Shown piece by piece: positions 25,838-33,979 of a DNA stretch of 43,510 nucleotides. Within the stretch, counting starts at the first letter, position 1; the number at the start of each line of letters is the position of its first letter. A program made the position numbers and the translations under genes. The DNA is from an uncultured Christensenella sp. (GTDB lineage: Bacteria; Bacillota; Clostridia; Christensenellales; UBA3700). The stretch is taken from NCBI GenBank assembly GCA_910584975.1, contig CAJUEA010000009.1, positions 1 through 43,510 of the forward strand, given 5' to 3'. Under the pieces are notes generated by a model that was not told the DNA's origin, searched no databases, and saw only the letters and a program-made list of their open reading frames with translations.

Positions 25838-28800
25838 TTAATCTTCACTCACGCTCTTAACAGCCTCTGACAATTCAACTGAAACAACTTTTGAAACACC
25901 ACGCTCTTCCATTGTAACACCGAACAATCTATCAGCTTGCTCCATTGTTGGTTTTCTGTGGGTAATAACAATAAATTGTGTGTTGCCAACAAATTTTTTC
26001 AAATACTTTGCAAACAAAGCTGCATTACCATCGTCAAGTGCCGCCTCAATTTCATCAAGCAAACAGAATGGCATTGGCTTTGTCTTTAGGATTGAGAACA
26101 AAATTGCAATTGCTGTCAACGCCATTTCTCCACCACTCAAAGCAGAAAGGTTCTTTGTCTTTTTACCCGGCAACATTGCAACAATTTCAACACCTGCAGT
26201 AAGTGGGTCTTCTGCATTTGGGTCAAGCATTAACTTACCACTACCACCACCAAAGATTTCTTTGAAAGTAATTTCAAAGTTCTTTGCAATTTTTTCAAAT
26301 TCGCTGTCAAAAATGTCTTGCATTTCACGGCTCAAATCACGAACAATACCAAGCAAATCGCTCTCTGCCTTAAGCAAATCGTCTTTTTCAGTGCTCATTA
26401 CAGTGTATCTTTGGTTAAGTTCCTCATACTCTGCAATTGAACTTGGGCTGATTTCACCAAGATTTTGTATTGCACGCTTAATTTGATTAAGTCTTGTCAA
26501 ACTTTCGCCGTCGTCATATTCTTGCATTTTCAAAGGCAAAGCAGTTTCGTACTCCAAATCGTACTCTTCTTTGATTTTGTTTGTCAAACTTTCAAATTGA
26601 ACCTTTAATTTTTCAATATTGCCTTCTTCTTTGATTTTTTTGTTGCTTGCAGCTTGCAACTTGGTATTATTATTGTCCTTATCTTCAATAATTTTCACAT
26701 TTGAATCATTCAAAAGATTTTTTTGAGATGTCAAAGCAGAAATCTTGCCATCAATCTCGTCAACTTTTGCTTTGTCAGCCTCTGAAAGCACGGCATTATT
26801 AATTTGATTTTCTGTATCTGCAATGTAAACTCTGACTTTTTCAAGATTAGTTTTTGCATTAATAAGGTTGTTTTCTGCCTCAATCTTTTGGTCAATTTGA
26901 TGGTTGATATCATTTTCACAAATAGTAAATTGGTTAGAAATACTTGACAAGTTTTCTTTCATGCTAGCAAGCTCTGCTGAAAGCACACTTCTCTCGTCAA
27001 TCTTTTTGTTGATTGTTTCCCTTGATTTTGCTTTTTTGTCGTCAAAATCAACCTTTTGGCTACTGATATCTGTTTTCAACTTGCCAGCACCGGTCAATTT
27101 TGCCTCAATTATCTCCAATTTTTCACACAAAGAATCATATTGAGTGCGTTTTTCAGTCAAATCCTCAATATATTTGTCAAGCAAATCTGATATGTAATCA
27201 ACCTTTGAAGTTGCAGTGTTAAGTTGTACTTCTTTGTCAATAAGTTGTTGGTTAAGATTGCTAATCAAAAAGTTAAGTTTTGCTACATTACTTGACAAAA
27301 TTTCGTAACCTTCAGTTGATTTTTTAAGTTGGAATTGAGCGTTTTCAAAATTTTTGCAAATGTTTTCAAACTCTCTCTCTCTTCCTAAAATGCTAACAAC
27401 ATCGTGTTTTCTTGAGCTACCACCAGTGATTGAACCCTGTGGGTTGAAAATTTCTCCCTCCAAAGTAACAATTCTTATTGAACGATTGTATTTTTTTGAA
27501 ATCAAATTTGCATTGTCATATGTATCGCAAACAATGGTTGAGCCAAGCAAGTTTTTAAACACGCTGTCATAAGCCTTGTCATAGCCAATCAAATCACACG
27601 CAAGCCCGATTGCACCTTTTTCCTTCAACGCGTTTGCTTGCTCTGCACTCAACAATCTTGCACGCAAAGAGTTGATTGGCAAAAATGTAATGCTACCCAT
27701 TTTATTTCGTTTTAGCACTTCAATGCAATATTTAACATCATCTGTGTTTGCTGTTACGATGTTTTGCAATGAGCCACCAAGTGAAACTTCAATGGCTGTT
27801 TCGTACTCTTCAGGCACTTTAATAAGTTCTGCAACCACACCAAGAATTTTGCTGTCAAGCACTCTGTCCTCTTTTGTGTACTGCATAATTTTTTTAACAG
27901 CCATTTGATAGTTTTCGTATTGATCTTTTGAACGAATGAACACAGTTTTTTGCATTTCATAAGATGCAACCGAACCTTTAAGTTTTGTGATATTGCTTTC
28001 AAGAATACTTAATTTTTGATTGCTCTCATTCAAATTCTTTTTACATTCATTTACTTCACGATAAATGTTGTTTCTATCTGTCAAAATAAGATTTTTTTCA
28101 GACTCCAAGCCTTGTTTTTCTGCCTCAGTATCTTCAATAGTCTTCTTTAAAACAGAAATTTCTTCCTCTTGTTCAAGCTTGTCCTGTGACAAATAATCAT
28201 AATCTGTCTGCAATTTTGTGTAGTCAACATTGGCGTCAGACAACATTTCAATGGCTTTAAGCATTTCTTCTTCAGAACGCTCAAATTCAGCATTTCGTCT
28301 GTTGATTTCGTCAGTCAAACTCAACAATTCAGCCTCTTTTTGTTCAACATTGCTTTTCAAAGTGTTAAGTTTTGTTAAAATATCATTTTTCTTTTGACCA
28401 AAAGCCACAAGCAATTCTTCACAATCGTCAATCTTGCTTGAGTATTTTGCAATGTCTTGCAAAAGGTTTTGTTCCTCAGATTTTCCGTGACTCAATCTTT
28501 CTTGCAAAGTTTCGCCTTTGCCCAATTTTTCTTGGTTTGCAACCAAAATTCTTGTTCTTAACTCTCTGTATTCATTCAAGTCATCTTCAATTTGACTTAA
28601 AGTGTGCAAATTCTTTTGATAATTCTCGTCATTGTCCTTAATTCTTGAATAAATTAGTTCAATTTCTTCAGAAATACCTTTTATTATTTGATTGATTTTG
28701 TCAATTTCACTGTCATTATTTTCATAAGCATACAAAAAGTGATTTACTTCCAGTTGCTTTTGATTTTCATACAATTCTTGATATTTTTTTGCATTTTCTG

Positions 28801-29431
28801 CTTTCTTTTGCAATGGTGTAAGCTGACGCTCAACTTCGTGAATAATATCTTGCAAACGCTCCAAATGGTCTCTTGTTTTTTCAAGTCTGTCTTCTGCATC
28901 ATCCTTTCTTTTTTTGTATTTGCTAATACCAGCTGCCTCTTCAAAAATAGCACGCCTGTTTTCTGGCTTAGAGTTGATAATTTCTGCAACACGACCTTGT
29001 CCGATAATGCTGTAACCATCCTTACCAAGTCCTGTATCGCGAATGATATCCCTCATATTTTTAAGCAAAATGTTTGTGCCGTTAAGCAAGTATTCACTTT
29101 CGCCTGAACGATATAGCTTTCTTGTAAAGCTAACCTCATCAAAAGCAAGTGTTTTAAAGATCTTTTGACCTGTATTGTCAAAAACAAGAGTTACCTCGCA
29201 GTAGCTCATTTGTGAACGCCTTTGTGTGCCTACAAAAATAACATCCTGCATATTTTTTCCACGCAGTTGTTTTGCAGATTGCTCACCAAGCACCCATTTT
29301 ATCGCATCGGAAAAGTTACTTTTACCTGATCCGTTTGGTCCAACAATTCCAGTAATGCCGTCATTAAATTCAATGACGGTTCTATCTGCAAATGACTTAA
29401 ATCCATAAAGCTCTAATCTTTTGAAATTCAA
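25838..29431 (-). CDS. smc: Chromosome partition ATPase SMC
   Basis: Core of the bacterial condensin together with ScpA and ScpB encoded in this window. 1197 aa, standard length. The N-terminal head has Walker A GPNGSGKS at 31-38 and WVLGEQSAKQLRG. Long coiled coils flank a hinge at about 520-660 (ending TLEGEIFNPQGSITGGS). The C-terminal head has the ABC signature LSGGE at 1098-1102 and the Walker B segment CLLDEIEAALDD near 1123. The start codon is TTG at 29431, supported by GAGGT seven nucleotides upstream and by the conserved N-terminus NFKRLELYGFKSF. No clear promoter could be chosen upstream. Confidence 0.96.
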   Translation of the reverse strand: MNFKRLELYGFKSFADRTVIEFNDGITGIVGPNGSGKSNFSDAIKWVLGEQSAKQLRGKNMQDVIFVGTQRRSQMSYCEVTLVFDNTGQKIFKTLAFDEVSFTRKLYRSGESEYLLNGTNILLKNMRDIIRDTGLGKDGYSIIGQGRVAEIINSKPENRRAIFEEAAGISKYKKRKDDAEDRLEKTRDHLERLQDIIHEVERQLTPLQKKAENAKKYQELYENQKQLEVNHFLYAYENNDSEIDKINQIIKGISEEIELIYSRIKDNDENYQKNLHTLSQIEDDLNEYRELRTRILVANQEKLGKGETLQERLSHGKSEEQNLLQDIAKYSSKIDDCEELLVAFGQKKNDILTKLNTLKSNVEQKEAELLSLTDEINRRNAEFERSEEEMLKAIEMLSDANVDYTKLQTDYDYLSQDKLEQEEEISVLKKTIEDTEAEKQGLESEKNLILTDRNNIYREVNECKKNLNESNQKLSILESNITKLKGSVASYEMQKTVFIRSKDQYENYQMAVKKIMQYTKEDRVLDSKILGVVAELIKVPEEYETAIEVSLGGSLQNIVTANTDDVKYCIEVLKRNKMGSITFLPINSLRARLLSAEQANALKEKGAIGLACDLIGYDKAYDSVFKNLLGSTIVCDTYDNANLISKKYNRSIRIVTLEGEIFNPQGSITGGSSRKHDVVSILGREREFENICKNFENAQFQLKKSTEGYEILSSNVAKLNFLISNLNQQLIDKEVQLNTATSKVDYISDLLDKYIEDLTEKRTQYDSLCEKLEIIEAKLTGAGKLKTDISSQKVDFDDKKAKSRETINKKIDERSVLSAELASMKENLSSISNQFTICENDINHQIDQKIEAENNLINAKTNLEKVRVYIADTENQINNAVLSEADKAKVDEIDGKISALTSQKNLLNDSNVKIIEDKDNNNTKLQAASNKKIKEEGNIEKLKVQFESLTNKIKEEYDLEYETALPLKMQEYDDGESLTRLNQIKRAIQNLGEISPSSIAEYEELNQRYTVMSTEKDDLLKAESDLLGIVRDLSREMQDIFDSEFEKIAKNFEITFKEIFGGGSGKLMLDPNAEDPLTAGVEIVAMLPGKKTKNLSALSGGEMALTAIAILFSILKTKPMPFCLLDEIEAALDDGNAALFAKYLKKFVGNTQFIVITHRKPTMEQADRLFGVTMEERGVSKVVSVELSEAVKSVSED

Positions 29432-29792
29432 TGTTCTACCTCACACTTTGCCACTTTTAATAATATTTTGTATCTAAATTATTTTTGTTTTTCCTTATAT
29501 CAAAATGTAAAATTTAAAAAGCAACTTAAATTTTCATAAAATTGAAATTCCACTTTTCAATAATTTCACACAAAAATTCACAAAAAATATTTAAGCACTT
29601 TTTTCATTGTCCTAAAAAATCAAAGTCAAAAAAATACGCTTAAATATTCAAATTTTTATTGCTGAAACAACTACAAATATTTTAGCACATTTTTATATTT
29701 TTGTAAATAAAAAAAGCAAAATTATTGCAAAATGCTTTTTTCACTTTGCAATAAATCAAATTTAACACATTTATGTAAAATTGAAAGTAATT
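29432..29792. other. 361-bp spacer before smc
   Basis: AT-rich, without a credible open frame. It contains the terminator of the small gene at 29793-30104 and presumably the smc promoter, which I could not pin down. Confidence 0.5.
29705..29741 (-). terminator. Terminator of the 29793-30104 gene
   Basis: AAAAAAGCA (about 29710-29718) pairs with TGCTTTTTT (29733-29741); the minus-strand sequence after the stem is T-rich. It lies about 50 nt past the gene's stop. Confidence 0.6.
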
Positions 29793-30104
29793 TTATTTTA
29801 TGCTGTCAATCAAAGCTTTCATTTTTTGTTTTTGTTGTGGGGACATGTTTGGAGCCATCATATTATAAAAATTTTGCAACATTGCAGGACTTAAATTGCC
29901 AAGTTGTTTTTGTTTGTAAACTTCTTTGTAAAACTCGTCAATAAGTTGATTTTCCGAATAGCCACTATATTTGTTAAATTGACTTTTAACATCTTCTTCC
30001 ACATCTTTTTGAGTAAACTTACCATTTCCGTTGTTGCAGCCACCATTGCACTTGCTTCCAGATTGATTGTTGTAACCTTTAAAATTTCTGATATTTTTGC
30101 CCAT
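29793..30104 (-). CDS. Small Asn/Gly/Cys-rich hypothetical protein
   Basis: 103 aa, not recognised. The N-terminal third is low complexity (YNNQSGSKCNGGCNNGNGKF) with two cysteines; the rest is helical (EEDVKSQFNKYSGYSENQLIDEF and a Met/Gln-rich end APNMSPQQKQKMKALIDS). No signal peptide or membrane segment is seen. ATG 30104 is preceded by AAAGGAGG; an upstream in-frame ATG at 30122 would place the ribosome site inside the gene. It is divergent from another small Asn/Gly/Met-rich gene, with symmetric sigma-K-like promoters between them. A spore coat or crust role is a guess from that context only. Confidence 0.7.
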   Translation of the reverse strand: MGKNIRNFKGYNNQSGSKCNGGCNNGNGKFTQKDVEEDVKSQFNKYSGYSENQLIDEFYKEVYKQKQLGNLSPAMLQNFYNMMAPNMSPQQKQKMKALIDSIK

Positions 30105-30119
30105 ATTGCCTCCTTTAAT

Positions 30120-30148
30120 CACTATCTATTATATGTCAGCATATATTA
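30120..30148 (+). promoter_or_regulatory. Sigma-K/sigma-E-like promoter, plus strand
   Basis: CACT (30120-30123), a 16-nt spacer and CATATATTA (30140-30148). The -10 fits CATAnnnTA exactly; the -35 fits mACm except at the last base. The ribosome site TAGGAGG (30157-30163) follows closely. Confidence 0.4.
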
Positions 30149-30155
30149 TATTGTG
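30127..30155 (-). promoter_or_regulatory. Sigma-K/sigma-E-like promoter, minus strand
   Basis: Minus strand CACA (30155-30152), a 16-nt spacer and CATATAATA (30135-30127), a full match to mACm-N16-CATAnnnTA. It is nearly the mirror image of the plus-strand promoter in the same 64-bp gap. Confidence 0.45.
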
Positions 30156-30168
30156 ATAGGAGGTATTT

Positions 30169-30492
30169 ATGTTTGACCCTCAAATGTTAATGAGTATGTT
30201 TGGAAATATGTCAGGTATGGGCAATCTAGGAAATTTGGGCAATATGGCAAATCTTGGCAATATGTTCAATTCAGGTGGTGGCAATAGCGAGCAAGATGGC
30301 AATCAAGGTAACCCTATGATGAATATGTTTGGCAATCCCAATATGCTATCTGGACTTATGCAAATGATGAACAACAATTCAAACAGTGCTCCTCCTTTAG
30401 GCAAAAATACATACATAAACAAAGTCTCAACCAATAGCAATGTCAATTCTGAACTTTACAAAATTATCAAATCGGCAGAAAGTATAACTTGA
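30169..30492 (+). CDS. Small Gly/Asn/Met repeat protein
   Basis: 107 aa, not recognised. Residues about 8-60 are built from Gly-Asn-Leu/Met units (GNLGNLGNMANLGNMFN, then NPMMNMFGNPNMLSGLMQMM), giving very high Met, Asn and Gly; the C-terminal 35 residues are Ser/Asn-rich (TYINKVSTNSNVNSELYKII). It has no charged core and no signal peptide, so it is likely disordered or self-assembling. TAGGAGG lies five nucleotides before the ATG. The divergent partner at 29793-30104 shares Asn/Gly/Met richness. A structural spore-surface protein is one possibility; evidence is context and composition only. Confidence 0.65.
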   Translation: MFDPQMLMSMFGNMSGMGNLGNLGNMANLGNMFNSGGGNSEQDGNQGNPMMNMFGNPNMLSGLMQMMNNNSNSAPPLGKNTYINKVSTNSNVNSELYKIIKSAESIT

Positions 30493-30493
30493 T

Positions 30494-30565
30494 ATGAAAA
30501 TTATTATTCTTCTTGTAACTTTGGGCTTTGTTATTGCTGTTGAAATGGTGGATATTTTGCGCTGA
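30494..30565 (+). CDS. Possible 23-aa hydrophobic peptide
   Basis: ATG at 30494 follows the upstream stop by one base (TGATATG), so it could be translated by re-initiation. It encodes 23 residues: MK, a hydrophobic run IIILLVTLGFVIAV, then EMVDILR. It would form one short membrane helix. No independent ribosome site is present, and chance open frames of this size are common, so it is tentative. Confidence 0.3.
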   Translation: MKIIILLVTLGFVIAVEMVDILR

Positions 30566-30616
30566 ATACATCTGAAAAATATTTTATAAAATTTATTATA
30601 TTAATTCCATTAAACA

Positions 30617-30660
30617 AAAAAATCACACAAAACTTCCAAAAGTATTGCGTGAATTTTTTA
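30617..30660. terminator. Imperfect bidirectional terminator in a convergent gap
   Basis: AAAAAATCACACAA (about 30617-30630) pairs with TTGCGTGAATTTTTT (about 30645-30659) with one or two mismatches; both strands have a T-run. It separates the plus-strand small genes from the minus-strand zinc ribbon gene. Confidence 0.55.
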
Positions 30661-30755
30661 TCATTTGTTAATATATTCTTTTTTGATAACTTTGCTTAAT
30701 TGATATATTTATTCAGATAAAAACATCAATAACTATTCAAAAATCGATACTAAAA

Positions 30756-31463
30756 TCAATTTTTATTAAAAATCAATCTGCCACAATTAGGGCACTCTAC
30801 AATTTGTTTGTTCTGCAATTTGATTGTCAAATCGCTTGAAATATCCATACCACATCCAAGGCAAGATTTAAAATCTTCAGAGCTTGAAACAAGCACAGGC
30901 ATCTTTTTATTTTTTCTTATTGCGTTGTATTTTGCAAGCACATTTTCAGGAATTTCGCTTTGCAATTTTTTAAGTTCAGCAATATAAACTTTTGCCTTAT
31001 CCTCAATTGCAATTTTAATTTTTTGCATATCAATTTTTCTTACTTTGATAATGTCCTCAAGCTTTTTCAAATCTTCCAAAGATTTCTTGCTGATTTCAAT
31101 GCATTCGTCCATTTTCTTTGACAATCTTGTAAGTTCCCTTTCTATGTTCAAAAGCTCTTTTTGAAATTGAGCAATCTTCTTTTCGTATTTATCAATTTCC
31201 TTCAATTCCTCAAACGAATCAAAAACATCATTCAAGCCATTCATTTCTTCAAAGATATTTTTGTAAGTTTGTTTATATCTATCGCAAATTACAGCCACTT
31301 CTTCAGAATCACGGATACTTTTCAACATCTCTTCTGTTTTTGTTTTATACAAAGACATTGCTTTGGCATAATCTTGTGCAGGCTTGCTTTGCTTAAACTC
31401 CATTTCACAAGCATAAACTTTTTTATCAATATCTTGATAATCCAATATTTTTTGTAATTCCAT
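30756..31463 (-). CDS. Coiled-coil C4-type zinc ribbon protein (DUF164 family)
   Basis: 235 aa. Two long coiled-coil segments (about 1-190) are followed by a C-terminal zinc ribbon with C201-x2-C204 and C224-x2-C227 (CLGCGMD...ECPNCGR). This family is widespread next to nif3 and is thought to bind nucleic acid or ribosomes, but no reaction is established. It is the last gene of the dgt-dnaG-rpoD-trmK-nif3 run, 11 nt after nif3. The start has GGAGG upstream (31466-31472 region read on the minus strand). Confidence 0.88.
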   Translation of the reverse strand: MELQKILDYQDIDKKVYACEMEFKQSKPAQDYAKAMSLYKTKTEEMLKSIRDSEEVAVICDRYKQTYKNIFEEMNGLNDVFDSFEELKEIDKYEKKIAQFQKELLNIERELTRLSKKMDECIEISKKSLEDLKKLEDIIKVRKIDMQKIKIAIEDKAKVYIAELKKLQSEIPENVLAKYNAIRKNKKMPVLVSSSEDFKSCLGCGMDISSDLTIKLQNKQIVECPNCGRLIFNKN

Positions 31464-31474
31464 ACAAAACCTCC

Positions 31475-32227
31475 TTAATTCAAACTAACATATTTATATA
31501 AATTGCTAATTTTATTTTCAAATAATTTAAAAATAATTTCCACAAAAATTATCTCGCTTTCAAAATGCCCTATTTGAATAACATTGACATCTTGTGCCAA
31601 AAGCTCAATGATAATATTGTGTTTTAATTCACTTGATATAAATGTGGCAATATTAAGCTCTTTTACTCTTTTCACCACTTCATCAATTCGTCCACCACTG
31701 CCACTTATAAAAGCAATGTTTTGTTTTTTGTGATTTTTTCCATCTTTTGCGATATAAATTTTAGGACAACTTTCTTTTGTAATTTCTTGCAAGTTTAGCA
31801 ATAATTTGTCTAAATCCCCATTATATTCGCCATAAATGCCTAATCCATCACTCAAAAAACGATTTGCTTGCACACCTAACAATTTTCCTATTTCAAAATT
31901 TATTCCCTCTTCAGACATATCCATATTGGTGTGAGCAGAATAAACATTTATATTGTTTTTAATGCACTTGGCAACCAAATTGCCTATATAATCGCAATAT
32001 GTAATTTTTTTTAATGGCTCAAATATTGCAGGATGATGTGTGATAATCATATTACAATTATTGTTAATGCAATAATCAATGGCACCATTTGTTAAGTCCA
32101 AACAAACCAAAACACCACTAATTTCACATGATTTGTCGCCAATAAGCAAACCGACATTGTCCCATTCCTCTGCAAGAGTCAAAGGTGCGACATTTTCAAT
32201 CAAATTTGCTATTTCATAAACTTTCAT
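31475..32227 (-). CDS. Nif3-like dinuclear metal centre protein (YqfO/NIF3)
   Basis: 250 aa. Metal-ligand motifs of the family are present: ITHHPAIF (H64, H65), SAHTNMD (H99, D103) and IQIGHFESE near the C-terminus. Often annotated as GTP cyclohydrolase I type 2 homologue, but its activity is unsettled. I start at ATG 32227 (MKVYEIANLIE), preceded by AAGGAGAT; an upstream in-frame start lies inside trmK. It lacks the central PII/CutA-like insertion seen in some longer members. The trmK-nif3 pair is conserved across Bacillota. Confidence 0.92.
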   Translation of the reverse strand: MKVYEIANLIENVAPLTLAEEWDNVGLLIGDKSCEISGVLVCLDLTNGAIDYCINNNCNMIITHHPAIFEPLKKITYCDYIGNLVAKCIKNNINVYSAHTNMDMSEEGINFEIGKLLGVQANRFLSDGLGIYGEYNGDLDKLLLNLQEITKESCPKIYIAKDGKNHKKQNIAFISGSGGRIDEVVKRVKELNIATFISSELKHNIIIELLAQDVNVIQIGHFESEIIFVEIIFKLFENKISNLYKYVSLN

Positions 32228-32249
32228 ACTATCTCCTTGCAATAACACA

Positions 32250-32888
32250 TTAATTGTTGTTTGCAACACTCAACAAATTCAATTTTTGGATTACAGCAAA
32301 TCTATCTTCTTCCTTTTTTATTGTTTGCAACAATTTTGTCAGATATTCAGTGGTATGAGTAGAAAATAATTTAAAATCCTCCCCTTTGCCACTGCCAAAT
32401 TGCACCTCAAACTCAGTTGGATTATAAACTCCTTGTGTACAAACGATTATGTCATAAAACTTTGAGTCGGATAAAACTTTGTAGTCTTTGACAGCTTTCA
32501 AATTGTTATTTTTCAAATAAAGTCTAACTTTATCGGAATTTTTTTGTGGAGATAGCACATAAAAAGGATATTTTTTATTACTATCTATAATTTTTATTAT
32601 TTCTTCTCCACCCATTCCGGAAATTAAAATGACATCAATATCAAAATTTTTAATTGGTGCAAGACCATTTCCAACAGTTGTGTAATAATTTGTTAAATTC
32701 AATTTTTTTGCAGTTTTTGCTGCTTTTTCAATGCTTTTTTTGCTGATATCACTGCCAACAACAAAATTGCTTGGATTATTTAATGCGTAATTAATGCTGA
32801 CAATGCCATGGTCAGCACCAATGTCAGCCAAATTTATATTTTTTGGAATTTCTGAGAAAAGTGCAGTCATTCGCTTATCCAACTTCAT
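32250..32888 (-). CDS. trmK: tRNA (adenine22-N1)-methyltransferase TrmK
   Basis: Methylates N1 of A22 in the D-loop of tRNAs. 212 aa, SAM-dependent Rossmann fold with LADIGADHG at 20-28, the VGSDIS acidic strand end, and the GMGGEEI loop, followed by a short helical C-terminal domain. The start overlaps the rpoD stop as ATGA, so it is translationally coupled to rpoD. The position between rpoD and nif3 matches sigA-yqfN-yqfO in B. subtilis. Confidence 0.93.
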   Translation of the reverse strand: MKLDKRMTALFSEIPKNINLADIGADHGIVSINYALNNPSNFVVGSDISKKSIEKAAKTAKKLNLTNYYTTVGNGLAPIKNFDIDVILISGMGGEEIIKIIDSNKKYPFYVLSPQKNSDKVRLYLKNNNLKAVKDYKVLSDSKFYDIIVCTQGVYNPTEFEVQFGSGKGEDFKLFSTHTTEYLTKLLQTIKKEEDRFAVIQKLNLLSVANNN

Positions 32889-33979
32889 CGGTTAACATAG
32901 TCCTTAAGTTTTTTTGTACGACTTGGGTGGCGTAATTTTCTTAGAGCTTTTGCCTCAATTTGTCTGATACGCTCACGAGTAACATTAAACTCTCTACCCA
33001 CTTCTTCCAAAGTTTTTGGACGATTGTCATCAAGTCCGTAACGCTTTCTTAGCACTTCATTTTCGCGTGGTGTCAAAGTGTTAAGCACTTGCAACAACTG
33101 CTCTCTAAGCATTTTTGACTCAGCTGAATCACTTGGAGATGTTGCATTGCTATCCTCAATGAAATCACCAAGATGGCTGTCTTCTTCTTCTCCGATAGGT
33201 GTTTCCAAAGAAACTGGGTCTTGTCCGATTTTCAAAATTTCGGCAACTTTTTCCTCAGTAAGTCCCATTGCCTCAGCGATTTCAGCCGTTGAAGGCTCTC
33301 TTCCAAGCTCTTGCAAAAGTCCACGCGCAACACGATTTGTTTTGTTGATTGTTTCCACCATATGCACAGGGATTCTGATTGTTCTTGCTTGATCTGCAAT
33401 CGCTCTTGTGATAGATTGTCTTATCCACCAAGTTGCATAAGTTGAAAACTTAAAGCCTCTTGTGTAATCGAATTTTTCAACTGCTTTCATAAGTCCAAGA
33501 TTGCCTTCTTGAATCAAATCAAGAAATTGCATACCTCTTCCTACATATTTTTTTGCAATGCTGACAACAAGCCTCAAGTTTGCCTCGCTAAGCCTATTTT
33601 TTGCATATTGACAATCAGCCTCGTTTTCACTTGCCATCATAATTGCAAGATTGCGTTCTTCCTCAGGTGTCAAAAGTGGCACTGAGCCAATGTCTTTCAA
33701 ATACATTTTAACATTATCATCAGTAATGCCATCGCCCATTATTTTGTCCAAAGAAACTTTTTCCTCAAGTGTAAGTTCCTCAACAACAATGCCAGCCTCA
33801 TTAAGTTTTTTGTGCATTTCGTCAATATCTTCCGGGTCGATAATGTACTTTTCACACTTATCAATAACCTCATCACTTGACAATTTGTTGTTTTTTGTTT
33901 TTGCCAAATCAATAAGGTTAGCTAAAGCAGCCTCAAGTTTTACTTCTCTTGTTTTTGGTTTTTTGTCCTTATTTTCCAT
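32885..33979 (-). CDS. rpoD: Primary sigma factor RpoD (SigA)
   Basis: Housekeeping sigma factor, 364 aa. Region 1.2 begins near DDNVKMYLKDIG; region 2 contains NLGLMKAVEKFDYTRGFKFS and TYATWWIRQSITRAIADQ (promoter melting and -10 recognition). Region 3 follows with GREPSTAEIAEAMGL, and region 4.2 has TLEEVGREFNVTRERIRQIE, the -35 helix-turn-helix. Region 1.1 is short, as in other Bacillota. ACGGAGGA lies before the ATG, which overlaps the dnaG end by 11 nt. The macromolecular synthesis operon arrangement (dnaG-rpoD) is preserved. Confidence 0.97.
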   Translation of the reverse strand: MENKDKKPKTREVKLEAALANLIDLAKTKNNKLSSDEVIDKCEKYIIDPEDIDEMHKKLNEAGIVVEELTLEEKVSLDKIMGDGITDDNVKMYLKDIGSVPLLTPEEERNLAIMMASENEADCQYAKNRLSEANLRLVVSIAKKYVGRGMQFLDLIQEGNLGLMKAVEKFDYTRGFKFSTYATWWIRQSITRAIADQARTIRIPVHMVETINKTNRVARGLLQELGREPSTAEIAEAMGLTEEKVAEILKIGQDPVSLETPIGEEEDSHLGDFIEDSNATSPSDSAESKMLREQLLQVLNTLTPRENEVLRKRYGLDDNRPKTLEEVGREFNVTRERIRQIEAKALRKLRHPSRTKKLKDYVNR

